Source of the DNA: Salvator merianae
Lineage: Eukaryota; Chordata; Lepidosauria; Squamata; Teiidae
Assembly (NCBI GenBank): GCA_003586115.2
Contig: QVOM02000021.1
Span: 15,041,953 to 15,105,952 of the forward strand
Length of the DNA stretch: 64,000 nucleotides
Direction of reading: 5' to 3'
Under the pieces are notes generated by a model. The model ran no database searches and had not been told where the DNA came from. It saw nothing but the letters and a program-made list of their open reading frames with translations. The translations under genes were made by a program, and so were the position numbers. Positions 44,611 to 55,523 of the stretch are shown here, one piece after another (within the stretch, counting starts at the first letter, position 1; every line of letters begins with the position of its first letter).

Positions 44611-44794
44611 CGTTCATTCCAGAATTTTGTTTCTCGCTTCGCTCAGCCAAAGAAAAAAGGAACTAAACAAACAAAAAAAAATTCTGGCATTCTGCAAATC
44701 ATTCATTTGTCCTTCAGTTATTTATTATGGGATGGAAAGTTATAGTAAGCCTCTTTATGCCTATTATATAATCCTCTTCTACATCAAAGTATTG

Positions 44795-44935
44795 AAGTTT
44801 AGCAAAGTATTGTTGAACTATAGCTCCCATCTTGCTCTGATACTGATCAGATTAGTTAAGATTCATTGCCGTCATAGCTCAGCAACATCTGAAGGAGCAT
44901 AGGTTCACCAGTCATGCTGTAGCCACTCTTATAGA
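44795..44935. repeat. foldback-type repeat fragment
   Basis: GTTGAACTATAGCTCCCATC and CAGCAACATCTGAAGGAGCA match the motif pair described at 10855-11015. Confidence 0.45.
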
Positions 44936-45484
44936 TAGCTGCTTGTTTGGACTGTTGTAGATTTTTGCATTCTACACCTGCTCACACAGGTTATGGCAGA
45001 AACCTAACGTATCATTCAAGCTGGGTGTGAAATATGTACATATTTACACAGCAAATGTATATGTTTACAGAAGAAGACCACAAGTCCTTTTAGAACAGGA
45101 AATCAGAAAATAGTTGATATTTGCATGCTGTGGCTTTTCATTTTAGTTACACAATGTAGAGTCTTACAAGAACTGAAGCTGAAAGTGGCTGATTCTGTTA
45201 ATTTGTAAATAGATCAGATTTAACAATCATGCCTTCCTGAGACAAGGCTGCATCCAGACATGGTCAAAACCCCATAATTATTTTGGAGTAGTATTTGATT
45301 TGCCAGACACGATCACAATGCATCTGATACAGTCCTGGAGTATAGATCCGATATCTTGGGTTTAAGGCATTGCTGTGTGACATGCTAAAATGTGGAATAC
45401 CGACCTTACGTCTGGGCAAAGTAAAATAATCCTTGGAGTTCCCTGTTCCAGAATATCCAAAAATAGTGAAATAGTTAGCCAAAT

Positions 45485-45597
45485 TGTATATAGTAGTCGT
45501 AGGAGTATTGGATGAGGATTAGATTGTCCTGGGTTTAAATCCTCACTCAACCATGAAAGCTCATTAGGTGATGACAAGTCAATGCCTGTTAGCCTAA
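45485..45597 (+). repeat. tRNA-derived SINE fragment
   Basis: TAGTCGTAGGAGTATTGGAT and GGGTTTAAATCCTCACTCAA (B box near 45532) followed by CATGAAAGCTCATTAGGTGA. Confidence 0.65.
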
Positions 45598-45785
45598 CAA
45601 AAGAACCTAATGGCATAAGAGAAGCCCTGCTGTATCAGGCCATGTACCATCTAGTACAGAATCCTATCTTGCACATAGGCTCACTACTTGCTTCCAAAAA
45701 TTCTCAAGCAGAAGATGAAGGTGAACTCCTTACTTGTTCTCAACTCCTGACAAGTGGTCTTTAGAGACATCCTGTCTATCTCTCC
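45598..45785 (-). mobile_element. LINE 3' end fragment (CR1/L2 clade)
   Basis: AAGAGAAGCCCTGCTGTATC, AGGCCATGTACCATCTAGTA and CAGAATCCTATCTTGCACAT are the reverse of the terminal phrases at 21690-21780. Confidence 0.68.
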
Positions 45786-45799
45786 AATGCAGAAATAGA

Positions 45800-46102
45800 G
45801 GGCCTTTTTGCACTTTTGATATGCATGCTCACTAGTGAAGTGCATCTGCACCATGTGGAGGCCCTCATGATCAGGAGCAGGCTACAGCTCTTCTGGGTGC
45901 GAATGCTGAGTGGTGCAGCATAGCTGTGCCTGTGGCTGCACAATTGCGCCGCATACCCAGTTGCCATGGCAGTGGCCAGAATTTCCCCGGCATCTATCCT
46001 GGCGTGGGCCAGTAGCCTGTTGCTGATATGTTCCAGGCTTCACAGTGCAAATGGCTTTCGTGCTGCGAGGTCTATTCCACCTTAGAATGGGATAATTATC
46101 TG
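45800..46102. mobile_element. GGGCC-group MITE, A subgroup, truncated at its palindrome (A10)
   Basis: Left end GGGCCTTTTTGCACTTTTGA. The copy stops at CCACCTTAGAATGGGATAAT plus TATC (46078-46102), the centre of the subterminal palindrome. The right terminal repeat is missing. Confidence 0.72.
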
Positions 46103-46934
46103 GATCACCCCTAGATCTTTTTTTTGAAGATTGATGTTACATTTGCTACTTTCCAGTCTTCTGGCACTGAGCCTGATCTTAGGGAAAGATTGTATATTTT
46201 TGCTAGAAGATCAACTACCTAACAGTGTTGTTGTAAAGATAAAATGCTAGAGAGGACAGTATATTTATTACCTTCAACTTTTTGGAAGAAACACAAGATA
46301 CAAATGCAAAGTACAATTCAAATCCAAAAATGTTGAGACTCGTCTTGCATGTTTTCATTTTAAATAATAGCAGAGCAAATGTCAAGATAGCAAATTAAAC
46401 AAGTGAACATCTCTCCTACATAATAACCTTTAAAAACCCACACATGGACATAAAGGCTTTAGAGAAGAGTCATAAGGAGGAGGAGGAGGTGGTGGCTAGG
46501 AATATGTTAACCTATTGATTCTTGTGGAGCCTATAGTATATGCTCCCAGGAGCAGGTTGGGTGCCCTTGACATGCAGACTCCCACAAATCATTTATTACA
46601 CTGTGATATGTGGGCACTGTACTCTGGGCATAGTTTTTGGTGCAACCTCTTTGGAGTGTGTGGATCCTACTATAGTCTGCCCCTTCCTCTTTCCTCAATA
46701 ACCTGATTTGAGAAAGGCAACTGATTACAACCTACAAGGTGCATCTGATAATTTCTAGCTTGTGTTACCTATGAGGAGTTGCAATAAGAAACCTTCCTGT
46801 TAATCTTCGCCATTCCTTTTTCTAAGTTACCCTGAAGGTTGCTTGGCAATTAGGAGTGCATGGGTTTGTGGAAACAGTAAAAAATGCTAAGTTCCTGCAC
46901 AGTATTAGAAATCTAAGAAAACATATTATTTTTG
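46103..46934. other. unassigned DNA
   Basis: A GGAGGAGGAGGTGGTGG run lies near 46474. No exon or repeat family is recognised. Confidence 0.28.
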
Positions 46935-47037
46935 ATACCATTTATTTATTTATTTATTTATTTATCTTATGACAACCTTGTGAAATAGGTCAGACTGAGA
47001 GGCAGTAACTAGCTTAAGCTTTCTCGGCTGAGTTATG
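46935..47037 (-). repeat. tRNA-derived SINE fragment with (TTTA)n
   Basis: (TTTA)n at 46940-46966 is followed by GACAACCTTGTGAAATAGGT, CAGACTGAGAGGCAGTAACT and CTCGGCTGAGTTATG. This reads as the 3' half of the SINE in reverse and ends exactly at the MITE starting at 47038. Confidence 0.55.
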
Positions 47038-47413
47038 GGGCATGTTCACAGTTATCAGCCTGGTGGAGCATGGTGATGGCCATTTGTACTGTAAGCACTG
47101 AACTAGCCCTGTACCTAGCTAGCAGCACTTGCAGTGCAAATGATCAGCCTGAACCACCAAGGCCACATCTGAACTGGGATCACGTACACAATTGGACATT
47201 GCCATGGTGATCCAGCAGCTGCGAATGACTGCACAGCCACTGTCATGCAGCCATGCCTCCTCACCACATGGCACCCCTTTTAAGCAGTCCACAGCTGGAT
47301 CGCTCTGGGGAGGACGGCAGCAACTTCAGATGAGTTGCGACAGTGCTCAGGTGCAGACAGAGAGATCCAGTGAGTGGCCTGGATCACTCTACAGGCCTAG
47401 TGCAAAAAGGCCC
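47038..47413. mobile_element. GGGCC-type MITE (A11)
   Basis: Left end GGGCATGTTCACAGTTATCA, right end TAGTGCAAAAAGGCCC. ATG flanks both sides (47035-47037, 47414-47416). It interrupts a SINE. 376 bp, no coding capacity. Confidence 0.8.
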
Positions 47414-47599
47414 ATGGCATCCAGCTAAAAGACTGAAATGCTAAAAATGTAATATCTTAGGAAGGTGAGAACTATAGTGAAAAATATTTTATTCAGTTTT
47501 TTGGGGATTTGTCCTAATAACAAAATTCAATAAAGAAAAATCAGATAGTTTTACTTAAAACATTTTCCTACAAGCAAAATAATTGCTTATGTTGCTATT

Positions 47600-48010
47600 T
47601 AATCACCCAGTCACATCCTGACCCCATTGATCATAACACACCAGGCCTGCCTGCCTTCCACTGTCTCCTAGAGTCAGCCAAAACTCATGTTCATTGCCTC
47701 CATAACACTATCTAACTATTTCATCCTCTGTTGTCCCCTTCTCCTTTGCCTTCAGTCTTTCCCAGCATCAGGATCTTTTCCAACGAACGCTGTCTTCTCA
47801 TTACATGGCCAAAGTATTCGAGCTTCTGTTTCAGTATTAGTCCTTCCAGTGGGCAGTCAGGGTTGATTTCCTTTTGTAGTGACCAATTCAATCTCCCTGC
47901 AGTCCAAGGGACTCTTAGAAGTCTTCTCCAGCATCAGGGCCATATGTTTGACTGCAAAGATCTTTGTCAACAAGGTGATATCTCTGCTTTTCCTCCTTGG
48001 GAGATTTCCT
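47600..48010 (-). mobile_element. BovB/RTE LINE ORF2 fragment
   Basis: Antisense phrases typical of RTE/BovB: CCCAGCATCAGGATCTTTTC, ATTACATGGCCAAAGTATTC, GACCAATTCAATCTCCCTGC, TCTTCTCCAGCATCAGGGCC and AAGATCTTTGTCAACAAGGT. It derives from upstream of the C-terminal segment seen in the other three pieces. Confidence 0.75.
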
Positions 48011-48029
48011 CCCAAGGACCAAACATCAT

Positions 48030-49075
48030 TTAATTGTATATAATATTTTACAATTGCTTCAAGATGAGCAAATTTCTTAAATAAGATTTAGGACGGCCAT
48101 TTATATATTGCTAAAACAAAGGTGCAGTTTTGCATATTAGCACAGATTTATTTAGAAATAGTGGCTACATTTAAACTGATGTACACCTCTGTATTTCTGT
48201 GACTATAATCCCTCTTGAGCTAACTTGATTATAATAAATTTTAGTTTTGTTATTCTATAAGTACAACTCACAAAATGTGGGAAGATAGTGTCCAGATTAA
48301 AACCCAATGTGATTTGAGGTCACAGGTACACTGCTGAACTGGAGTATTTTACAACTTTCAGAAAGGATTCTTTTAAAATACAACTACTCAGTTATCACTG
48401 CTTTAATTTGTATCATTGCTTAATCCAGAAGAACGCTGGAGCTATAAAAGTGGGATGTGCTACATGTATGAGTATGAGTCTTTTCAATGCAAATGTTCTT
48501 TAGATAAAGTGATGGTGCTAATTTGGGGAAATAATTGTGTTATGCAAATTGTGTTGGTGAAGTGGTCACAGCAATTGCTTCTACTAACTGCTGGTTTTCC
48601 AAGGCTAGCAATGCTTTTTTATAACTTGATTTTGATTAGTGTGATTTACTGCCATAAAAGCAGCATTGCATTTCACCTGTGCTGAAGAAAACAAGATAAT
48701 ATGAGGGATGAATCTAACTTGTATTCTATTTGCACAGGATCCTATTTCTATGGATTTCCATTTTTCAGTCCCATACAAATGCACAATTGAAAAGATACAA
48801 CCTTCATATGGAAGATACAGATGGAAGGACTGACACATGTGTGATTGCTTTCTCCGCCTGCCCAAAATACAGTGATGCCCAAACACATAACGGGCACACT
48901 GTATGTGCCTACAAAATGGGAAATGGGACATTTGTTCAAGAAGAAATTCAAATGAAGCCAAACACCTGTTGCAAAATCTCCATTCAAATTCTGTTCATTG
49001 AAAGAGATGAAAATCTGTTTGGAATTAGAGGACCTTCAAATTGTTATCTATCTCTACTGTACGTTTAATAGACTG
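48030..49075. promoter_or_regulatory. candidate conserved noncoding cluster with POU octamers
   Basis: No repeat signature. Two exact ATGCAAAT octamers occur at 48487-48494 and 48542-48549, amid AT-rich motif-dense sequence running to about 48720. Open frames here overlap on both strands and lack domains. A developmental enhancer is plausible by appearance only. Confidence 0.35.
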
Positions 49076-49594
49076 CAGGTGTTGCTGAGTACAGAAGAGA
49101 ATGGAAAAGTGAGATAAGCACTGCTGGCAATGATAGAAAGAAGGGAAGGGAAACTAGAGAGGAGGCAGAAAAGGCTCTGAGAGACAGAAAGAGAGAGGAG
49201 GAAGAAGGAGAAGCAGAACCTGGAAACATTAGAGAAGAAACTATTTCGCAAAGTTAGAATGTCAGAATGCTTGAGAAATAATCAATATGCAGTCTTTCAT
49301 ACACAACTGCATCATGTCATATAACACAAAAGACAATTATCAAAACCTCACCCTACACAGAAAGATCTACTCAGCTGCAGCACATACTGTCCTCAGTGCT
49401 CTCTGTGCTGTAAAAATGTTTACCCTGCCTTTTCAGCAGGGTGTTTTTTTGGATCCTGCAATGGATTGAGAGCATGATATGAGTGACAACATGTGGTGGA
49501 AATGCCTTCTAGTTGTCCCAGTGCCATTCCTTTCCTCACATGTAGAAGTAGTCTCAATATGTCCTTACAATACTGTGGATTGATACCTAACTTT
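49076..49594. other. purine-rich and unassigned DNA
   Basis: 49100-49250 is strongly purine-rich on the plus strand (AGAGAGGAGGAAGAAGGAGA). Nothing else is recognised. Confidence 0.35.
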
Positions 49595-49935
49595 GGGCCT
49601 TTTCACACTTTCCACCATGGAATGTTCGCCAGTGAACATTCCACAATGGAATAAACCTTACAGTGCAGAGATGTCTACACTGTGAGGTCTTGGAACAGAA
49701 CGCCAGCAGGATACCAGCATTTGCAGTGGAAATGCTGATGTCCTGCTGCTGTTCTTTACCATGACAGCAGCCAGGAAGCTTCCGGCCACTGCCATGATGA
49801 CCGGCAATATCACATGATCGTGCAGGTGCAACCATGCTGGACAACACAGCTGTGCATTAGCACCCAGAAACAGGTGTCAACACACTGTACTGGGTGCAGT
49901 TCACCTGCTTCCGGTACTGCTGTGGAGCACAGTGA
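49595..49935. mobile_element. GGGCC-group MITE, A subgroup, truncated (A12)
   Basis: Left end GGGCCTTTTCACACTTTCCA with a subterminal hairpin (TGGAATGTTCGCC / GTGAACATTCCA, 49617-49654). The interior is in opposite order to 52816-53443. It breaks off after TGCTGTGGAGCACA, where an AT-rich element begins. Confidence 0.7.
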
Positions 49936-50107
49936 AAATGCGAATATTTGATTGAATTCTTCATTTTTGCAAGGTGGGGTGACTGGTTCTATTCGATCGA
50001 ATACTGTAAATAAAAACCCCCACATTTTCTATTTGATGTGAATATCTGCAAATGCAAAATAGTCAATTGAATTTGTGAATGTGGATCGAATTTTGCACAT
50101 CTCTAAT
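49936..50107. mobile_element. TAGAGATGTGC-type element, fragment
   Basis: AATATTTGATTGAATTC...TTCGATCGAATACTG and the end GCACATCTCTA match the class of 2724-3080. The left end is lost at the junction with the preceding MITE. Confidence 0.5.
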
Positions 50108-50179
50108 GTCTATACAGGGCTTTTGTCCTTTCCTCTTTGAAACCCACACAGGACTATGTCCATATCTTGCAGTAGTGAC

Positions 50180-50960
50180 ATACACTGAGAATAAGAAATT
50201 TATTGATCCCAATTGCATATTTAACATATCTCTTGATTACCTGTACGAGAAAAAGTAATACTAAGAGTTCAGTTTCTTTCTGATCATTACTGACTGCACA
50301 GTTTTCTTCTACGTCTGTTTTACCAAGCTAAAGTTCATGCATGATCATAAAACAAAAACAAAAAGAATTGGCTCTTTAGAAGCTAAATTATACAATGGAG
50401 AGCACACAGCTATATTTTTACAGCATGAAGGAAACAAAATATCTCATAGACAGTCTCCAAACTGAAAGTTTCCATATGACAGACGGAAGAGAAAACGTTT
50501 TGGGGGGAAAAAGAAAAGAAAGAAAAACTCAGCAATGTACTGTTTCCCCTCTCTCCTTTTGGACTAAAAAAAACCTCCTGCTGCTTCTGGTATACATCCT
50601 TCAAACGTCCACTATGTAGCAAGGGAATTCTCTGGACTTCCAGGCAGAATTCTGGTATATTTTAATGTTCCATTTCCCTTGTCTAAGACACACGGCCAGC
50701 AAAGGAGGTGCAATTCATCAAAAACCCTTTGAAATGGGCCACAGTGAGTGTTCCTTCTGAGGAGCAACAGCTGATGGACATTTCAAGTGCAAACAAAAAT
50801 GTAATGATTTTTGCCAGCAAGACATTATAAAGATTACTGACACTTCCTGTTCAGATGCTGATAGCAGAAGTGGATCACAGTTTAGCAGCAGAATATATAT
50901 AGAGAACCAGTCACAGCCTGTAGATATTAATGACAAAAAGGCAAAGTCAATGTGAATCTT
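50180..50960. promoter_or_regulatory. candidate conserved noncoding region
   Basis: 50690-50940 in particular (AACAGCTGATGGACATTTCA, AATGTAATGATTTTTGCCAG) looks unique and motif-dense, with no repeat signature. The regulatory interpretation is inference. Confidence 0.28.
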
Positions 50961-51635
50961 TTCTCCCTCCAGAATATGCCTTCAGTCTGTAGATGGTCAG
51001 AGGTTATAGTGTATGGGGCAAGGTTTGCAGCAATGCACAAATGCTTAAACATGAGTATACTAAATTAAGTCGCTGAAAGGTTGTGCATTTTTTTTAAAAA
51101 AAATATGCTGTTTTTGCAGAGCTTGCTTCCTCCCTAAATTGTGGCAAGACTCATACAGCCCAAAGAAGCTTCACCAAAATGGGGTGCAGAGCAGAGTGAC
51201 TGTAGATCACCGCACTCCAGAAGTGGTAATGATGTGTGGGATTCCACACATCACAGGCACCCAACCTACTCCTAGGGATGGAGTCTGCTCCCAGGAGCTC
51301 TGCTTTGCAGAGTGGGGAAAAACACTACAAAAAGTAATGTGGAGCTGGTTTACTCCTGTGACCACCCTGTAGCCACTGAAACAACCTTTCTGCCTCAAGC
51401 CATGATGCAAAGTGGTGAAAATGGACTACTTTCAGACTCATTTCTGGTGCTTTGTGTGATCAGTGTACTTGGAAACTTCAATACTGGGGGATTTTCATTT
51501 CCCAGGCTCAAAGTTTGTATGGGATGAGACATGTAGACTGAGTAGGTAGCCCTCCATCTCTTGCCTGGGCTGAAGCAAGTGCTTTGGCCCAAGAGCAGAT
51601 CCTGTTGTGTGCATCCTGAGTTTGTGTAGATCTTG
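50961..51635. other. unassigned DNA with a short hairpin
   Basis: GATGTGTGG / CCACACATC at 51231-51252 forms a 9-bp hairpin with a 4-base loop. No gene is recognised. Confidence 0.3.
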
Positions 51636-51835
51636 GACCTTTCTGCACTTTATCTGCTTCAGATCTATATCATGGGTCTGGATTAGCCTGGCCCACTGAT
51701 ACAGATCACAAGGAGGGGTGGGCAGGATCAGCATCATCTGCACAGATGGAGCTGATTCAGATTAGGCCAGACTGTAGCCATGAAGCTTGCGCAATCTTTG
51801 CAACCACATCCCCATGCCTCCAAAGGCTAGAAACG
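51636..51835. mobile_element. GGGCC-group MITE, B subgroup, truncated by a LINE
   Basis: Left end GGACCTTTCTGCACTTTATC. Interior TATCATGGGTCTGGATTAGC as in 55001-55520. It ends at the LINE tail beginning 51836. Confidence 0.6.
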
Positions 51836-52130
51836 TATTTATTTATTTAAAATATTTTATACCAGTTCCCATTAATCAAATAATTTCAAAGCAGTCTACA
51901 AAACATAAAGAAAAAGAATTAAAATAATCAATTATATAAAAAAAGTGTTACAATCAAGAATATGAAAAAAGACATTTATTTTGGAAAGGCTTAGATTAAA
52001 AGATAGGTGTCCAGTTGGCACTTGAAAACCAGAGGTGTGGGCACCCCATAAATATTAGAAAGGAGATTGTTCCAGAGAGTAGGTACCACCACAGGGTAGG
52101 CCCAACTGAAGGTAGTCACAAGATGGCATT
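51836..52130 (-). mobile_element. LINE 3' end (CR1/L2 clade)
   Basis: The (TATTT)n tail, ATATTTTATACCAGTTCCCA and GGTGTCCAGTTGGCACTTGA, then (reversed) 'GGAGATTGTTCCAGAGAGTA' and 'TAGGTACCACCACAGGGTAG'. This is the 3' UTR plus degraded C-terminal codons. Confidence 0.6.
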
Positions 52131-52644
52131 TAGTAATTCATGGGACCCACAGTTACACCTGTCTACATCAATAGCGATGTCTATGGTGTGATACGCACCT
52201 CAACAGTTCCTGCCACCTCTACAGCCACAGCACTTGCCCCAGCTATAAAAGTATAAAGTGTGTTACTTGTGTACTTCCACCCAGCCTGTGGCAGTGCAAA
52301 CATCAAAGCCAGTGAACTTTTGTTCCCCAGCTTTGATATTTCTGCTCAGGACCATTATAGAATGTACAGAAAGTGGCTGCAGAAGTCAGCCGTTTTCTGT
52401 AACTTCCAAAACAGGGCCACATGTCTAGACCTCTGGAAGCTCTTCCAGGTAGGATACAAGGTGACACAGAGCAGTGGGGGAGCAGCTGCTGGGACAATGC
52501 TGTTGATAGTGCTTTCCACCCTCTGGGGTGGGCTGTTTGTTCAATGGTTGTGGGGACACGCAACCTCCTTGTTCTTCAAATACTCACATGATGCCATTTC
52601 AGTATTTGGAAGATCCTGCCAGAATTTATGGCTCTGACTCTGGC

Positions 52645-52765
52645 TATGTCTTTTATTTATTTTTAGTATTTATATCCTGTCCTTCACTTGGAGGTCCCAG
52701 GACCAGTTACAATAAAAAGACAACACAAGTTCAAAGCTAAAACATACTTAAACACAACTCATCCA
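52645..52765 (-). mobile_element. LINE 3' tail fragment
   Basis: TTTATTTATTTTTAGTATTT then ATATCCTGTCCTTCACTTGG and GGTCCCAGGACCAGTTACAA resemble the tails at 15218 and 29588. Confidence 0.65.
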
Positions 52766-52815
52766 CCATTCCTGCAGTACAGCATAGCTATGTTTTTGTT
52801 CAGACCTTTGTCTAT

Positions 52816-53443
52816 GGGCTTTTTCGCACTTGCTGCCAAGTGAGTGTCTGCAAACTCACTAGGCAACTGTGTCTGCACTGCATGGTGGCCCATGTGATCA
52901 GGAGCAAACTCCAGCTGTTCCCGATCAAGGTTAGCTGTGGAGCACTAAATTGTGCTCCACAACTTGACCAGGAGCAGGGTAAAGTGTGTTCACACCTGCT
53001 TCCTGGTGTGAACGCACGGCCACACAGTGTGCTGTGGCTGCGCTTGCGCGATCATGAAATCGCGCCTGCACATGCCGGCATGATTCACAGTGCTGCTGGT
53101 CACCATGGCAGTGGCCAGATGCTTCCCAGCTATTTCATGACAAAGATCAGGAGCAGAATTCCAGCACTCACAATGGCCCTTTCTGCACTTGGCCTTATTG
53201 TGGATTGTATCCCAGAATAGGGACCTGCTATCCACATGCTAATGCAAACTGTGGAAAGGTCTTACCCAGGGCCTACCATAGTCTGCACCAGCATGCAGAT
53301 GGCAGGTCCCTATTCTGAGATATAATCTGGAATAAGGCCAAGTGCAGAAAGGGCCAATGTGAATACTGTCCACACTGCGGTGTTAATTCCAATTTAGAGC
53401 AGGATAGTTATCCTGTTCTAAGGAACCAAGTGTGAAAACACCC
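52816..53443. mobile_element. GGGCC-group MITE, A subgroup, with nested MITE (A13)
   Basis: Left end GGGCTTTTTCGCACTT, right end AAGTGTGAAAACACCC. Flanks TAT/AAT agree at 2 of 3. A subterminal palindrome lies at 53394-53421. Interrupted by the B-short element at 53175-53355. Without it the copy is about 447 bp. Confidence 0.8.
53175..53355. mobile_element. 181-bp GGCCC-type MITE (B-short), copy 2, nested
   Basis: GGCCCTTTCTGCACTTGGCC and its exact inverse are the ends. AAT flanks both sides (53172-53174, 53356-53358). It sits inside the A13 MITE, whose paralogs (for example 49726-49745) show the uninterrupted sequence. Confidence 0.9.
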
Positions 53444-53689
53444 AATATGTCTGTATCTATATCTATCTTTATAATTTTCTTCTTTCCATGATACTGTAGC
53501 TGCTGTTGGCATGTTGCTAGCTGCTGTTTTTAGAAAGCAGCACTGTATTAGTTATATGGTGAACATAAAGTGTGAAATGCAATGAGTTATTTTTGTCAGA
53601 TACAGACAACTTCTGTACTGATTGGTAACCAAGCATAACGCTCTTCTAACATGTATTTGGGGATGGAAGAAGATTTATTTTAGTGAGTT
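53444..53689. other. unassigned DNA
   Basis: Nothing is recognised. Confidence 0.3.
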
Positions 53690-53915
53690 AGTTTGCTTGC
53701 GGAGTGTCTATAATTCAGTAGTAGAGCAAGAAGGTCACCAGTTCGATCCCCAACTTCTCCCAGGAAGTAGGCAGTGGCAACCCACTTCTGTATCTCTGCC
53801 AAGAAAGCTGCATGAAGGTGCCCATGGAAATGAGCATGCAGTCAAAAAAGAGTTAGCCATAATTCAGTGGTACACAACAGCAAAAGCTGCTTGCATCCCA
53901 TCTACTACATAATGA
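53690..53915 (+). repeat. Sauria-type SINE (tRNA head, BovB-like tail)
   Basis: AGTAGTAGAGCAAGAAGGTC with CCAGTTCGATCCCCAACTTC gives a tRNA-like A and B box. ACCCACTTCTGTATCTCTGC and CCAAGAAAGCTGCATGAAGG follow. The end CCATAATTCAGTGGTACACA resembles the BovB tail used by Sauria SINEs. Decayed. Confidence 0.6.
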
Positions 53916-54421
53916 CTTGAGGCAGATAACAAGAACACAAAGACATTTTTAAAAGACAGATCCCAAAAGGCAATAATAAACAGATACTAGCACTGGAATT
54001 CAGGATCATTTAATTGTGATAATGAATTATCGTTGAATTAATCCTCCTGTTCCAACTTATGTTTAACTGCTAGAAGGAAATTTATATACAAAAAAAAAAA
54101 TGTTATACACCATGAACCTTATTTAATTGAGAGCCTTTTTGGTCATTTCCACACAACGCGGCTTATCCTGTGCTGTGTTGGCCTAGGCTAGCTAGCCTGC
54201 TACAAGGGCTGTCTGCACTGTGGATAACCTGGCCTGGCCCAGCTTTCATTCCTGGACCAACTTTCATTTCTGGCCTTTGAAGTTGCCAGCTGCACTTCTG
54301 GCACTGCTTCTAGGTGACTGTCCAAAACTGTGCTTGGTGTGGTATACCAGTCCATGGATGCATGCTTTTTGTATGCTCGACATAGTTCAGTATACCACCA
54401 CAGAACAGCTGTGGACACTTA
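53916..54421. other. mostly unassigned; MITE-like at 54155-54420
   Basis: 53995-54060 has clustered ATTAA/TAATT motifs (AATTATCGTTGAATTAATCC). 54155-54420 (TGGCCTAGGCTAGCTAGCCT, GGTATACCAGTCCATGG) resembles other DNA-transposon interiors but has no defined ends. Confidence 0.3.
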
Positions 54422-54855
54422 GGGCCTGTTTGCACTTTGTGGTGGCCTGAGCAGCTGAGAGTGGGTTACAGCCAATCCTGATTGCTCCTAGCTGTGGAGC
54501 ACTAATTAGTGCTCCACAGCTTTACTGGGAGCTGGTATCCAGCTCCTGGTAAAATGCCTTCACACTTGCTGTGGCCACCACGCTGCACACAGTGGCCAGG
54601 CCTGCGTGATCACGACTGATTGCGCCCACGCACTGTGCAGCACTAGTGGTCACCATGGCAGCAGCCACCCACTTCCCAGCTGCTGCCATGGTCGGGATCC
54701 AGGAAGGCTATCAGCATTTGCACCACAAATGCTGGTAGCTTGCTGGAGACAAGTACTAGGGCCAAGCAGTGCAGGCAGTGTCTGCACTGCATGGTGCATA
54801 CCACCACAGAACAGGATAATTATCCTGTTCTACAGTGGTAAACACAGAAAGGCCT
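54422..54855. mobile_element. GGGCC-type MITE (A14) with perfect subterminal palindrome
   Basis: Left end GGGCCTGTTTGCACTT, right end AAACACAGAAAGGCCT. TTA flanks both sides (54419-54421, 54856-54858). A 24-base perfect palindrome centred on GGATAATTATCC lies at 54808-54831. No coding capacity. Confidence 0.85.
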
Positions 54856-55000
54856 TTATAAGCAGACTACTGGTTGTTCAGGATACTGCACCAGGCTCCA
54901 TGAGACCCATGCAAACATGCAGGTCTATGGGGGGGAGGGCACCCAGTGCAGAAACAGCCTTTGAAAAGACCTTGGACATGAAAAGTAAAAAATTAAATAA

Positions 55001-55520
55001 GGGCCTTTCTGCACTCAAAGGCCATAATCTGGATCAATGGGTCTGGCCAGCCACACCTTCTGGTCCAGATCATGCCACACAGTGGTGTGGAACAGCACTA
55101 TCTACAAAATGGCACTGATCCAGACTAGCCTCTGCACCAGCCCCAAAGCATAGCACAAGGTTCAGAGTTGGCCTTCAAGGGCTCCAAAGAGCTAGGAATG
55201 AAAATTCCTAGCCTCTGAGCATTCCAGGGACCCATTTCAGTGGCATGTTTTGGTGCATAACTGAAATGGGTCCCCAGTAGTCTGGAAAATGAAGGCATGC
55301 CTTCTGCATGCCTCCATGTTCGAGATGGGGACCTTCTGATCTGACAGTAGACCTGTTTACTCAGGCCTACCAGTGATCCATGTCAAGGACCCCTTGATCT
55401 GGGTTATGCTCTGTCCTGTGTAGACGCAGCATACCAGTAGTGTACCGGCAGTCAACAATGCAGAAGGGAGACCAGTAGTCTACATTGTAGACCAGCTCAA
55501 AGGTAAGTGCAGAATGTCCC
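55001..55520. mobile_element. GGGCC-type MITE, long B subgroup
   Basis: Left end GGGCCTTTCTGCACTC, right end TAAGTGCAGAATGTCCC. TAA flanks both sides (54998-55000, 55521-55523). The interior carries GATCAATGGGTCTGG and AACTGAAATGGGTCCCC phrases. 520 bp, non-coding. Confidence 0.85.
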
Positions 55521-55523
55521 TAA

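Noticed and set aside
50510..50530. A-rich/G-rich run considered as a processed-pseudogene tail
   Set aside because: No upstream gene-like sequence or flanking target duplication was seen.
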